The notes beneath the pieces were generated by a model. It ran no database searches. It was not told where the DNA came from and saw nothing but the letters and a program-made list of their open reading frames with translations. Both the position numbers and the translations under genes were made by a program. 64,000 nt of DNA from NCBI RefSeq assembly GCF_008806595.1, contig NZ_VZRB01000015.1, positions 1 to 64,000 of the forward strand, in the 5' to 3' direction. Shown one piece after another: positions 42,420 through 51,684 of this stretch. This DNA comes from Streptomyces luteolifulvus. GTDB taxonomy: Bacteria > Actinomycetota > Actinomycetes > Streptomycetales > Streptomycetaceae. Each line of letters starts with the position of its first letter. The stretch's first letter is position 1.

Positions 42420-43529
42420 ATGCCGACCCACGACCTGTACGCCATGGACCACGGAGCCGCCCTCTGGCAGGTGCCCGCGACCGGCGCGGCACGTTTCAAC
42501 TGGGAGTACGACGACGGCAGAGAGCGTCTCCTCGCCCTGTACCAGAAGGGCAAGGACAAGCAGTGGGACGGCCACAAACGCATCGACTGGGCCCTTGAGG
42601 TCGACCCGGACGACCCGCTCGGCACCCCCGACGAAGCCCTGTCCCTCTACGGCACCCCGCACTGGTCGAAGCTGACCGACCAGGACAAGGGCGAACTGCG
42701 CAAGCACTACGCCTCCTGGCAGTTCAGCCAGTTCCTGCACGGCGAGCAGGGAGCGATGATCTGCGCGGCCCGTATCGTCGAGTCGGTCCCCGACCTCGAC
42801 GCGAAGTTCTACTCGGCGACCCAGACGATGGACGAGGCACGGCACGCCGAGATCTACGGCCGCTTCCTGCGCGAGAAGATCGGCATGCTCTACCCGATCA
42901 ACGACAACCTCCAGTCCCTGCTGGGGGACACCCTGCGCGACTCTCGCTGGGACATGCCGTACCTGGGGATGCAGGTCCTCATCGAGGGGCTGGCGCTGGC
43001 GGCCTTCGGCATGATCCGCGACACGACCGACGAACCGCTGCCGAAGCAGATCCTTTCGTACGTCATGCAGGACGAGGCCCGCCATGTGGCCTTCGGCCGC
43101 ATGGCGCTGCGCGACCACTACCGGCAGCTGAGCGACGCCGAATTGCGCGAACGCGAGGAATTCGTCATCGAGGGCTGCTACTTGATGCGCGACCGGCTGC
43201 GCGGAGTGGAGGTCCTGGAGAACTTCGGCATTCCGAAGGCGGAGGCCGAGCAGTACAGCGAGCAGTCCGAATTCCTCGCCCTGTTCCGCAAGCTGCTCTT
43301 CTCCCGCATCGTGCCGTGCGTCAAGGACATCGGCCTGTGGGGCAAGCGCCTCCAGCAGGCCTATGCCGACATGGGTGTCTTCGAGATGGGCGACTCGAAC
43401 CTCGACCTGCTGATGGCCCAGGACGAGGAGATCGCCGAGAAACTGGACGAGGAACGCTTCGCGGCGGAGGAGGCGGAGCGGGTGGCGGAGGTGGAGCGGG
43501 CCATCGAAGCGGGAGTGCCCGAGTCCTGA
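42420..43529 (+). CDS. Ferritin-like diiron oxidase/oxygenase family protein
   Basis: A 369-aa protein of the ferritin-like superfamily. Iron-ligand motifs appear twice: FLHGEQGAMICAARI with TMDEARHAEIYGRF, and IEGLALAAFGMI with MQDEARHVAFGRM. This is the four-helix R2-like pattern. The C-terminus is highly acidic/charged. ATG at 42420 is chosen by homology; in-frame GTGs at 42405 and 42372 are open alternatives, and no clear ribosome site distinguishes them. Substrate unknown. Confidence 0.85.
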   Translation: MPTHDLYAMDHGAALWQVPATGAARFNWEYDDGRERLLALYQKGKDKQWDGHKRIDWALEVDPDDPLGTPDEALSLYGTPHWSKLTDQDKGELRKHYASWQFSQFLHGEQGAMICAARIVESVPDLDAKFYSATQTMDEARHAEIYGRFLREKIGMLYPINDNLQSLLGDTLRDSRWDMPYLGMQVLIEGLALAAFGMIRDTTDEPLPKQILSYVMQDEARHVAFGRMALRDHYRQLSDAELREREEFVIEGCYLMRDRLRGVEVLENFGIPKAEAEQYSEQSEFLALFRKLLFSRIVPCVKDIGLWGKRLQQAYADMGVFEMGDSNLDLLMAQDEEIAEKLDEERFAAEEAERVAEVERAIEAGVPES

Positions 43530-43584
43530 CGGATCAGCCGATACGGGTGGCTTCGCTGGCACCCCCTTGCAGTAACGTTCTGGC

Positions 43585-44460
43585 GTGTCCACGCCCTCAC
43601 AGCCTCAGAACCCGTACGGCCAGCAGCCGCCCCAGGGCCCTTACGGCGGTCCGTACGGCGGCCCGCCCGGGCCCTACGGTCAGCAGCAGCCCGCCCCGCC
43701 GTACGGAGCGGCCCCGTACCCCCAGCCGGGTCAGCCCGGTATGCCCGGTCAACCCGGTGTGCCCGGTCAGCCCTACGGCGGCTGGGGGGCGCCCCCGATG
43801 GTCCCGCCGCCTGAGAAGAAGCGCCGGACCGGTCTGATCCTCGGGATCGTGGGCGGATCCCTGGGCGGGGTCATCGCGATCGTCGCCATCCTCGCGATGA
43901 TCGGAACGGCGGCCCAGAACAGCTTCCCCGAGGCCAAGTTCGTCCTGAGTCTCCCCGAGACACTGGTCGACGGGCGCTACGAGCTCACCCAGGACCTGTC
44001 CGACTCCGAAGGACAGAAGATCGAGGACGAGGCCGACGGGGCCTGGGACGCCAAGATTGCCGGCGCCGTGGTCGGCCAGTACAGCCTGGACGGCGACGAG
44101 AACAAGGGAACCCTGGTCGTCTCCGGCATGTACGGCCGGTTCAAGAACACCGACGAGGCCCGCGACAACATGATGAAGGGCGCGGCGGAGGGCGGCGGCG
44201 CGAAGGTGGCCGTACCGCCGAAGGACTTCCACCCGACCGGCTCGGGCGGCATCACGGTCACCTGCGAGGTCCTCACCCAGACCCAGCTCGGCACGGAACT
44301 GACGGTCCCGGTCTGCGGCTGGACGGACGACAACACCGGCGCGTCGGTGGCCGAGGTGACGGTCGACACGATGTCGAAGGACCCCGCCGACATCGACCTG
44401 GAGGCCGCCGCGAAGACCACGCTCCAGATCCGCTCGGAGATGCTGAAGGCGATCGAATGA
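43585..44460 (+). CDS. Pro/Gly/Tyr-rich single-pass membrane protein
   Basis: A 291-aa protein. Residues 1-75 are low complexity (PYGQQPPQGPYGGPYGG type) and probably cytosolic. One membrane helix follows KKRR: LILGIVGGSLGGVIAIVAILA (about 83-103). The extracellular domain of ~185 residues has no family I can name. GTG at 43585; TAACGT ends 6 bases upstream, suggesting a leaderless transcript. It follows the ferritin-like gene by 55 bases. Confidence 0.82.
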   Translation: MSTPSQPQNPYGQQPPQGPYGGPYGGPPGPYGQQQPAPPYGAAPYPQPGQPGMPGQPGVPGQPYGGWGAPPMVPPPEKKRRTGLILGIVGGSLGGVIAIVAILAMIGTAAQNSFPEAKFVLSLPETLVDGRYELTQDLSDSEGQKIEDEADGAWDAKIAGAVVGQYSLDGDENKGTLVVSGMYGRFKNTDEARDNMMKGAAEGGGAKVAVPPKDFHPTGSGGITVTCEVLTQTQLGTELTVPVCGWTDDNTGASVAEVTVDTMSKDPADIDLEAAAKTTLQIRSEMLKAIE

Positions 44461-44567
44461 CCTGAGCGTCAACCGCGTGCTCGATGATCACTCCCTGGAG
44501 CGGCGGACCGGCGTTCTGCCTGGGTAGGCTGGTCGTATCTGCCAGGCTCCGCCGCATGGGAGTAATC

Positions 44568-45203
44568 ATGAGCGCCGCACGCGAGTACGGGCTGGACGAC
44601 GACTACGAGTGGCCTCGTCCGCCGGCCGGCGGCTGGACGGCGGACGACCTGGACCGACTCCCGAATCTTCCTCCGCATACGGAGCTGATCGACGGGAGCC
44701 TCATCCTCGTGAGTCCGCAGACCCGATTCCACATGCGCACTCTGCGACTGCTGGAGCACGCTCTGCTGAGCCAGGCACCCGATGCGTTCGACGTCGACCG
44801 TGAGTTCAGCGTCAGGCTCGACCGGCGCAACCGGCCGGAGCCCGACGTATTGGTGATCCGGGCGGACGCCGACACCGGACCGCGGCAGACCTGGCTGCAT
44901 CCCGACGAGGTCGTCCTCGCCGTCGAAGTCGTCTCGGACGACTCCGAGGAACGAGACCGCAAGGTCAAGCCCGTGAAGTACGCCGAGGCGGGGATTCGGC
45001 ACTTCTGGCGTGTGGAAGAGAGCGGGGGACTGCCCGTGGTCTACGTCTACGAGCTCGACAAGTCCACCGACGCCTACAGCCTCACCGGCATTCACCACGA
45101 CCAGTTGAAGCTGACCGTCCCCTTCCCTCTCACCATCGACCTGACCGCGATCAACGGCCGACCGCCGCTCGGCGCTCCTCCGGAGGAACCTGCATCCGAC
45201 TAG
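44568..45203 (+). CDS. Uma2-family endonuclease-fold protein
   Basis: A 211-aa DUF820/Uma2 protein of the restriction-endonuclease-like superfamily. Motifs include HTELIDGSLILVSPQ, NRPEPDVLVIRAD (PD of the nuclease core) and VVLAVEVVSDDSEERDRKVKPVKYAEAGI, giving E-x-V and Lys. Nuclease activity is inferred; many family members are uncharacterised. ATG at 44568 has GGGAG 6 bases upstream; an ATG at 44556 is less good. Its stop overlaps that of the convergent DUF3291 gene. Confidence 0.9.
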   Translation: MSAAREYGLDDDYEWPRPPAGGWTADDLDRLPNLPPHTELIDGSLILVSPQTRFHMRTLRLLEHALLSQAPDAFDVDREFSVRLDRRNRPEPDVLVIRADADTGPRQTWLHPDEVVLAVEVVSDDSEERDRKVKPVKYAEAGIRHFWRVEESGGLPVVYVYELDKSTDAYSLTGIHHDQLKLTVPFPLTIDLTAINGRPPLGAPPEEPASD

Positions 45204-45706
45204 ACCGAGCACCCCAGATCCTCGGGAACCGCCATCGCGACCGGTTCCGCCGCCCCCGGTGCGAAGGACGTGCGGAAGGTGAAGGCGTACGGGGTGGGGC
45301 CGTGGGTGCGGAGGTGGAGGAGGCGGGACTCCGCCTCGGCGACTGTCGGGCGGTGGCCCGCCGGGACCCACCACAGGACCGCCATGGCTTCCTGCACCCG
45401 CTCGAACCACTCGCGGCGGCGGGCCAGCATCTCCCGGTGGCGGCCCTGGTACATGAACGCGGTCAGGGCGTTCGTGTCGCGCCACACCGACATGTTGATG
45501 ATCAGCCACTCGTCGCCGAAGACGGCCACGTCCGTCGCGTCGCCGGAGTCGTCCTGGAGGCGCCAGACGAAGCCGTCGGCGGCGTCGGCGTCCGCGTTCA
45601 CGGGGTCGAGGCTGTCGACGAAGTCCTTCAACTGCGGTGAGTCCAACGGGGCTTTGAGGCGGGCGATGTTGACCTGGGCGAGTTGGTACGCGGCGGATGT
45701 CGTCAT
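45200..45706 (-). CDS. DUF3291 monooxygenase-like protein
   Basis: A 168-aa DUF3291 protein (YQLAQVNIARLKAPLDSPQL, FVWRLQD, LIINMSVWRDTNALTAFMYQGRH, WWVPAGHRPTVAEA), with a dimeric alpha/beta-barrel-like pattern. Function unknown; the fold resembles antibiotic-biosynthesis monooxygenases. Single gene, convergent with the Uma2 gene and sharing the CTAG stop palindrome. Confidence 0.88.
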   Translation of the reverse strand: MTTSAAYQLAQVNIARLKAPLDSPQLKDFVDSLDPVNADADAADGFVWRLQDDSGDATDVAVFGDEWLIINMSVWRDTNALTAFMYQGRHREMLARRREWFERVQEAMAVLWWVPAGHRPTVAEAESRLLHLRTHGPTPYAFTFRTSFAPGAAEPVAMAVPEDLGCSV

Positions 45707-45872
45707 GAACCGAACGATAGGTCGGGAGCCCGGGCCGGGCCCAGACGCGTCTCATCACGTGAGCATTGCCCGGCTCTCACGGCGCTCCCGCCCCAGACGT
45801 GAGTACCTGTGAACCACCGTCTTACGGAAGGGAAACCGCCCCCTGACCGCCCCCGCCGTAACCTCACGGGGC

Positions 45873-47864
45873 ATGACGGGGAACTTACTGCCCAGCCTCC
45901 GGTCTGCCGCCCTGCGACCGGCCACCGTCCGACCGACCGCCCTGCCCGGCTGGAACTCCATCCGCGGCCGCATGGCCATCGTCCTGGCCGTCCCGACCTG
46001 CCTTCTGCTCGCCCTGACCGGCCTCGGCGTCGCCGACCGCGCCACCGACTGGTCCGCCGCCCGTGAGACCGAGACACACGTCGGCGTCCTGCTGCGCGTG
46101 CAGGATCTCGTACGGGAGGTGCAGCGCGAACGCGGGCTCACCAACGGGCTGTTGGGCGGCGCCGAGGAATACCGGGACGACGTACGCGCCCAGCGGGAAC
46201 ACACCGACCGCGCGCGGGACCGGCTCAGGACCGCACTCGCGGGCGCGCGCGACGATCTGCCGCAGACCGCCGTCTCCGCCCTCGACGCCACCCGGGTGCC
46301 CCTCGCCGGGCTGGCCGGTCTGCGGGCCGGCGTCGACTCCCGCACCGCCGACCGCACCCGCACCCTGACCACGTACACCAAGGCCGTCACCGCCCTGATC
46401 GACGCCGAGGCCGCCGGCGCACCCACCGGGGACCGCCGTATCACCCAGGGCGTGCAGGCGTTGCAGGCCCTCGCCCGCGCCACCGAAGCCGTCGCCCTCG
46501 AACGGGGCTCCCTCAACGGCGTGTTCGCCGCCGGACGGTTCCGCTCCGGCGAGTACCTCGACTTCACCGAGATCCGCGCCACCCGCGTGGCCCAGCTCGC
46601 ACAGTTCCGTCAACTCGCCGCCCCCGCCCGGACGGCCGCCCTCGACGCCGCGTTCGAGACGCCTGCGGCCCGCCGGGTCGCCTCCTACGAGCAGAACGCC
46701 GAGCGCGCCGCCGGCGGCTCCGCGACCGATGTCGCCCCCGCCGCCTGGTGGGCCGACATGACCAGGCTCGTCGACGATCTGCACGACGTGCAGAAGCAGA
46801 CGGGTGACGCCGTGCGCGACCGCGCCGAGGAGACCGGCGACGCCGCCACCCGCCAGCTCGTCGGCTTCCTCGCCCTCGGCGCGCTGATCCTCGCCGTGGC
46901 CGGCGCCCTCGCGGTGTTCTCGGCCCGCTCCATCACCCGCCCCCTGGGCGCCCTCGCCGACGAGGCGGACGCGGTCGCCGGTACCCGTCTGCCCGCCGCG
47001 GTCCGGCGCATCCAGGAGGCCGGTCCCGACGCCCTGCCCGCCGCCGGGGCCGACGCACCGCGGGGCGCGCCGCGGGTCAAGGACAGCGCCCGGGAGATCG
47101 ACCGGCTGGCGGCCGCCCTGCGCAACGTCGAACGGACCGCCGTCGGCCTCGCCGCCGAGCAGGCGGTTCTGCGCCGCACCAGCACCGAGTCACTGGCCAG
47201 CCTGGGCCGCCGCAACCAGGCGCTCCTCAGCCGCCAGCTCGGCCTGATCACCACTCTGGAGAGCCAGGAACTCGACCCGGACGCGCTCGCCGAACTCTTC
47301 GAGCTCGACCATCTCGCCACCCGGATGCGGCGCAACGCCGAGTCGCTGCTCGTCCTCGCCGGAGAGGAGACCCCCGCCCGCTCGTGGTCGGGGACGGTGC
47401 CCGTCTCCGATGTGGTGCGCTCGGCGGTCTCCGAGGTCGAGCAGTACCGGCGGGTGACCTCCGTCGACATCGAGCAGTGCGGAATCCGCGGCCACTCGGT
47501 CGCCGAACTCTCCCATCTGCTGGCCGAGCTGGTGGAGAACGCGCTGATGTTCAGCCCGCCCCACCAGCCCGTCGAGGTCTACGGCTGGCGCGACGGCGGC
47601 GAGTACTGCCTCGCCGTGCTCGACCGCGGCATCGGGATGACCGAGGAACGTATCCGGGAGGCCAACGACCTGCTGTCCGGAAGGAACAGCGCCCTGCACA
47701 CCGCCACCACCCGGTTTCTCGGCCACCATGTCGTCGGCGCCCTCGCCGCCCGACTCGGCGCCCATGTCGAACTGCGGCCCACCCAGGGCGCGGGCGTCAC
47801 GGCCTATGTCGCCCTGCCCGCCAAACTCGTCCAGGAGCCGTCAACGGCTGTGCTCCGAAGGTGA
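45873..47864 (+). CDS. Orphan CvnA-like NIT-domain sensor kinase
   Basis: A 663-aa membrane protein. TM1 near residues 35-55 (MAIVLAVPTCLLLALTGLG), a nitrate/nitrite-sensing NIT-type domain with VQRERGLTNGLL, TM2 near 330-350 (LVGFLALGALILAVAGALAV), HAMP, then LDHLATRMRRNAESLLVLAGE and ATPase motifs LLAELVENALMFSPP and DRGIGM. No cvnB, C or D gene follows. Instead it meets the PBP gene head-on with a 24-base overlap. TAACCT lies 8 bases before the ATG as a possible -10. Confidence 0.88.
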   Translation: MTGNLLPSLRSAALRPATVRPTALPGWNSIRGRMAIVLAVPTCLLLALTGLGVADRATDWSAARETETHVGVLLRVQDLVREVQRERGLTNGLLGGAEEYRDDVRAQREHTDRARDRLRTALAGARDDLPQTAVSALDATRVPLAGLAGLRAGVDSRTADRTRTLTTYTKAVTALIDAEAAGAPTGDRRITQGVQALQALARATEAVALERGSLNGVFAAGRFRSGEYLDFTEIRATRVAQLAQFRQLAAPARTAALDAAFETPAARRVASYEQNAERAAGGSATDVAPAAWWADMTRLVDDLHDVQKQTGDAVRDRAEETGDAATRQLVGFLALGALILAVAGALAVFSARSITRPLGALADEADAVAGTRLPAAVRRIQEAGPDALPAAGADAPRGAPRVKDSAREIDRLAAALRNVERTAVGLAAEQAVLRRTSTESLASLGRRNQALLSRQLGLITTLESQELDPDALAELFELDHLATRMRRNAESLLVLAGEETPARSWSGTVPVSDVVRSAVSEVEQYRRVTSVDIEQCGIRGHSVAELSHLLAELVENALMFSPPHQPVEVYGWRDGGEYCLAVLDRGIGMTEERIREANDLLSGRNSALHTATTRFLGHHVVGALAARLGAHVELRPTQGAGVTAYVALPAKLVQEPSTAVLRR

Positions 47865-49313
47865 GTTCAGCACGGCCTCCATCACCGCCCGGGCGATCGG
47901 CGCCGCCATCCCGCCCCCGCTGATGTCCCCCCGGTCCGCCGACCCGTCCTCCACCACCACCGCGACCGCCACCCTCGGCTCCAGGTCGTCGTAGCCCTGC
48001 GCCCAGGACACGAACCAGGCGTACGGCACACCGGAGTTGCCGATGCCGTGCTGGGCGGTGCCGGTCTTGCCGCCGACCCGGGCGCCGGGGATCGCGGCGT
48101 TCCCGCCGGTCCCTTCCCGCACCACGTCCTCCATCAGCTCCTGCATCCGCATCGCGGTCGCCGGATACATGGCCTGCCGCACCGGGTGGGAGCGGGTCGT
48201 GGTGAGGGCCGCGCCGCTTGCCGTCGTCGTGTCCTCCACCAGGTACGGCGACACCAGCTGCCCGCCGTTCGCCACCGCCGCCGACACCATCGCCATCTGC
48301 AACGGCGTGGCCCGCGTGTTGTACTGCCCGATCGACGACAGCGCGAGCTGCGCCCTGTCGACCGAGGTGTCGAAGGTGCTCTGTGCGACGGAGAACGGGA
48401 TCCGCAACGCCGTGTCGTTGAAGCCGAAGTTCCGCGCGGTGGCCGTCATCATGTCCACCCCCACGTCCACGCCCAGCCTGGCGAACACCGTGTTGCACGA
48501 CCACTCGAACGCGGCCCGCAGCGAGGCGTCCTCGCACCCCTCGCTCTCGTTCGTCAGCGAGGTCGTCGTCCCGGGCAGGCGGTACGGCGCCGGGGAGTCG
48601 GTCGGCGCGTCCACGTCCGCGATCACGCCCGAGTCCAGCGCCGCCGCCGCGGTGACCACCTTGAACGTCGAACCCGGCGGATAGGTCTGCCGTACGGCCC
48701 GGTTGAGCATCGGCTTGTCCCGGTCGTCGTTCAGCCGCGCCCAGGACCGCTCCACCGCCGACCCGTTCCCGGACAGCACCGCGGGGTCGTACGACGGAGT
48801 GGACACCAGCGCCAGGATCCTCCCGGTGGCCGGTTCGATCGCGGTCACCGCGCCCTTGCGCCGGCCCAGCATCGAGTACGCCGCCTGCTGCGCGGCCCGG
48901 TTGAGCGTGGTCACGACGTCGCCGCCCGGGCTCCGGGCCCGGATCAGCTCGTTCCACAGCGGGAACGGCGAGAGCATCGGATCCGTGCCGGACAGCACCG
49001 CGTCCTCGGAGTGCTCCAGGAACGCCGTGCCGTACTCCTGCGAGGCGAAGCCGGTGACGGGCGCGTACAACGGGCCGTTCCGGTAGGACCGTTCGTAGCG
49101 CAGCTGCTCGCCGGTGTCCGTGGAACCGGTGACCGGTACGCCGCCGACCAGGATGTCGCCGCGCGGGTGGTCGTAACGGGCGATGTCCTGGCGGCGGTTG
49201 GCCGGGTTGTCGTCGTACGACCCGGCCTGGAAGACCTGGACGCGGGTCGCGTTCACCAGGAGCGCCAGCAGCAGGGCGCAGAAGACGGCGGCGAGACGGA
49301 TGTACCGCGTCAT
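47841..49313 (-). CDS. Class B penicillin-binding protein (transpeptidase)
   Basis: A 490-aa membrane-anchored peptidoglycan transpeptidase. N-terminal anchor YIRLAAVFCALLLALLVNA; catalytic Ser215 in GSTFKVV with Lys218, SCN at 272-274, KTGT at 416-419. The N-terminal dimer domain is short. Its ATG overlaps the ftsW-like stop (ATGA), so the polymerase and transpeptidase are co-expressed. The pair resembles RodA-PBP2 or FtsW-FtsI partners, probably an accessory pair used in growth or development. Confidence 0.95.
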   Translation of the reverse strand: MTRYIRLAAVFCALLLALLVNATRVQVFQAGSYDDNPANRRQDIARYDHPRGDILVGGVPVTGSTDTGEQLRYERSYRNGPLYAPVTGFASQEYGTAFLEHSEDAVLSGTDPMLSPFPLWNELIRARSPGGDVVTTLNRAAQQAAYSMLGRRKGAVTAIEPATGRILALVSTPSYDPAVLSGNGSAVERSWARLNDDRDKPMLNRAVRQTYPPGSTFKVVTAAAALDSGVIADVDAPTDSPAPYRLPGTTTSLTNESEGCEDASLRAAFEWSCNTVFARLGVDVGVDMMTATARNFGFNDTALRIPFSVAQSTFDTSVDRAQLALSSIGQYNTRATPLQMAMVSAAVANGGQLVSPYLVEDTTTASGAALTTTRSHPVRQAMYPATAMRMQELMEDVVREGTGGNAAIPGARVGGKTGTAQHGIGNSGVPYAWFVSWAQGYDDLEPRVAVAVVVEDGSADRGDISGGGMAAPIARAVMEAVLNSPSEHSR

Positions 49314-50680
49314 GAGACGTCCTCCCCGTCGTACTGGCTGCGGGCCGAGTCGCTCACCCGGATCAGCAGCGCCACGATCGCCCAGTTGGTCACCACCGAC
49401 GAGCCGCCCTGCGCGAGGAACGGCATCGCCATGCCGGTCAGCGGGATCAGCCCGGTCACCCCGCCCGCGATCACGAACACCTGGAGCGCCACGATGGAGG
49501 CCAGCCCGACCGCGAGCAGCCGGCCGAAGGGGTCGCGCAGGGCCAGGCCCGCCCGGTAGCCCCGCTCCACGAGAAGCCCGTACAGCAGGAAGATCGCGGA
49601 GAGCCCGGCCAGGCCCAGCTCCTCGCCCGCCGTCGCCAGGATGAAGTCCGACTTCGCCGCGAAGCCGATGAGGATCGAGTGGCCGAGGCCGAGGCCGGCG
49701 CCGAGGATGCCGCCGGCGGCGAACGCGAACAGGGACTGGGCCAGTTGGTTGGGCCCCTGCCCCGCCTCGATGGTCGCGAACGGGTGCAGCCAGTCCTCGA
49801 TCCTGCCGTGCACATGCGGCTCCAGCCAGCCGACGGCGGCCGCACCCAGCGCGGCGAGCAGCAGGCCGACGGCGATCCATCCGGTGCGGCCGGTGGCGAC
49901 GTACAGCAGGACCACGAACAGCCCGAAGAACAGCAGCGAGGTGCCGAGATCCCGCTCCAGGACCAGGACACCGACGCTCAGCAGCCAGATGGTGACGATG
50001 GGGCCGAGCACGCGGCCGGTGGGGAGCTGAAGCCTCTTGAACCTCCAGATCTGCCGGCCCGCGTACGCCAGCGCGTTGCGGTTGGCGGCCAGATACGCGG
50101 CGTAGAACACCGCGAGCAGCACCTTCGCGAACTCGCCGGGCTGGATGGAGAATCCGGCGATCCGGATCCAGATACGGGCGCCGTTCACGGCCGGGAAGAA
50201 GATCGGCAGGGTGAGGAGGCCGAGCGCTCCCACGACGCAGACGTAGGCGTAGCGCTGGAGCACACGGTGGTCGCGCAGCAGGACGACGATGACGATGAAG
50301 AGGGTCACCCCGAGCGTCGACCACACCAGTTGGGCCGGGGCCGCCTTGTCGCCGGGCGTCTCCAGGTCGAGACGGTAGATCAGGACCAGCCCGAGGCCGT
50401 TGAGCAGGACACCGATCGGCAGCAGCAGCGGGTCGGCGTACGGGGCGCGCAGCCGCACCGCGAAATGCGCGAGGAGTGCGAGCACCCCGAGCCCGGCGCC
50501 GTAACCGGCGGCGCCGGGCGGGACGGTGCCGTTCTTGGCGAGGCCGACGCCGCAGTAGCCGTACACGGACAGGAGGACGGCCAGGACGATGAGGGCCAGT
50601 TCGATGCCACGGCGCCGGGGGAGACGGACCGCTGGAGCGGGCGGGTCCGCCCGCTCCACGGTGGTTCCGGCGTTGGTCAT
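49310..50680 (-). CDS. FtsW/RodA/SpoVE-family glycan polymerase
   Basis: A 456-aa SEDS protein with about ten membrane helices. Conserved motifs: NGARIWIRIAGFSIQPGEFAK, LLVLERDLGTSLLFF-like core with the catalytic Asp region, and GMAMPFLAQGGSSVV at the C-terminus. It polymerises lipid II with the PBP encoded next to it. Two extra N-terminal helices precede the SEDS core. The ATG is at 50680; it follows the SH3 gene by 43 bases on the same strand with no terminator seen. Confidence 0.95.
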   Translation of the reverse strand: MTNAGTTVERADPPAPAVRLPRRRGIELALIVLAVLLSVYGYCGVGLAKNGTVPPGAAGYGAGLGVLALLAHFAVRLRAPYADPLLLPIGVLLNGLGLVLIYRLDLETPGDKAAPAQLVWSTLGVTLFIVIVVLLRDHRVLQRYAYVCVVGALGLLTLPIFFPAVNGARIWIRIAGFSIQPGEFAKVLLAVFYAAYLAANRNALAYAGRQIWRFKRLQLPTGRVLGPIVTIWLLSVGVLVLERDLGTSLLFFGLFVVLLYVATGRTGWIAVGLLLAALGAAAVGWLEPHVHGRIEDWLHPFATIEAGQGPNQLAQSLFAFAAGGILGAGLGLGHSILIGFAAKSDFILATAGEELGLAGLSAIFLLYGLLVERGYRAGLALRDPFGRLLAVGLASIVALQVFVIAGGVTGLIPLTGMAMPFLAQGGSSVVTNWAIVALLIRVSDSARSQYDGEDVS

Positions 50681-50723
50681 GTCCGGAACTTACCTAAATG
50701 AGGTGTCTTGAATGCCTCTGTCG

Positions 50724-51605
50724 TCAGCACCAGCGTGGCGCGGCGCCGATGTTGTCGATGTAGCGGGCGGCGCCCCAGGCCCAGGTGCCGTCGGTGAGCA
50801 GGTACCAGAGCGGGTTGCCGTCGATGTTCTCGCCCGGGGTCTTGCAGAAGATGGAGACGACCTCGCCCCGCTCCGCGTACCGGATGATCTGCCCGCCACG
50901 GTTCGGCGCGCTGCGCAGGGCGAGTGAGCTGGCCGTGACGACACCTCGGTAGAGGGTCTGACCCTGCTGGTCACCGGGGCGGCCACCGCCGCTGTCGGGG
51001 CGGCCGGAGCTGGTGCTGCTGCTGTCGCCATTGCCGGTCGGGCGTCCGCTGCTGGTGCTGCTGTTGCTGTTGCTGTTGGGCCTGCCTGAGCTTGTGCTGC
51101 TGTTGCTGTTGGGTCGGCCTGAGCTGGTGCTTGCGCTGTCGCCGTTGCCGGTCGGGCGGCCGGTGCTTGTGCTGGTGGGGCGGCCGGTGCTTGAGCTCGT
51201 GCCGGTTCCGTTGTCGCTGGGGCGGCCGGTGCTTGAGCTGGTGCTGTTGCCGCTGTTGGTGGGGCGGCCGGTGCTTGAGCTCGTGCCGGTTCCGTTGTCG
51301 CTGGGGCGGCCGGAGCTCGTGCTCGTGCCGTTCCCGTTGTTCGTCGGGCGCCCGGTGCTCGTGCTGCTGGGGCGGCCCGAGCTCTGACTGGCGCCGTCCC
51401 CGTCGTCGGTGGGGCGTCCGGTGCTTGTGCCGTTGCTGCTTCCGTTGCTGTTCCCGTTCCCGTTCCCATTGCCGGGGCGGGAGCCCTGGTTGCTGCTGCC
51501 CCAGTCGCCGTCCGCGACAGCGGGGGTGACCGCGGCCGCGGTGACGAGGGCGCCGGCGGCGGTCGCTATGGCGAGGCGGCGGGCGAGCGAGGAGCGCAGG
51601 GGCAT
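50724..51605 (-). CDS. Secreted SH3-domain protein with SSGRP/STGRP repeats
   Basis: A 293-aa exported protein. Signal peptide (SSLARRLAIATAAGALVTAA, cleavage near AVADGD), then about 165 residues of Ser/Gly/Asn/Thr-rich repeats in which SSGRP, STGRP or SGRP recur about every 9-14 residues. The C-terminal 80 residues form an SH3-like domain (YRGVVTASSLALRSAPNRGGQIIRYAERGEVV). Probably cell-wall associated. The DNA of 50990-51480 is a corresponding imperfect repeat. ATG at 51605 has a perfect GGAGGT site. Confidence 0.85.
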   Translation of the reverse strand: MPLRSSLARRLAIATAAGALVTAAAVTPAVADGDWGSSNQGSRPGNGNGNGNSNGSSNGTSTGRPTDDGDGASQSSGRPSSTSTGRPTNNGNGTSTSSGRPSDNGTGTSSSTGRPTNSGNSTSSSTGRPSDNGTGTSSSTGRPTSTSTGRPTGNGDSASTSSGRPNSNSSTSSGRPNSNSNSSTSSGRPTGNGDSSSTSSGRPDSGGGRPGDQQGQTLYRGVVTASSLALRSAPNRGGQIIRYAERGEVVSIFCKTPGENIDGNPLWYLLTDGTWAWGAARYIDNIGAAPRWC

Positions 51606-51684
51606 GAGAGATACCTCCATAAAGGGGCGAAAGGGTCTAAGTTGACCAATCGCCACATTAGGAGCGTTCGAAGGGCGTCGCCCG

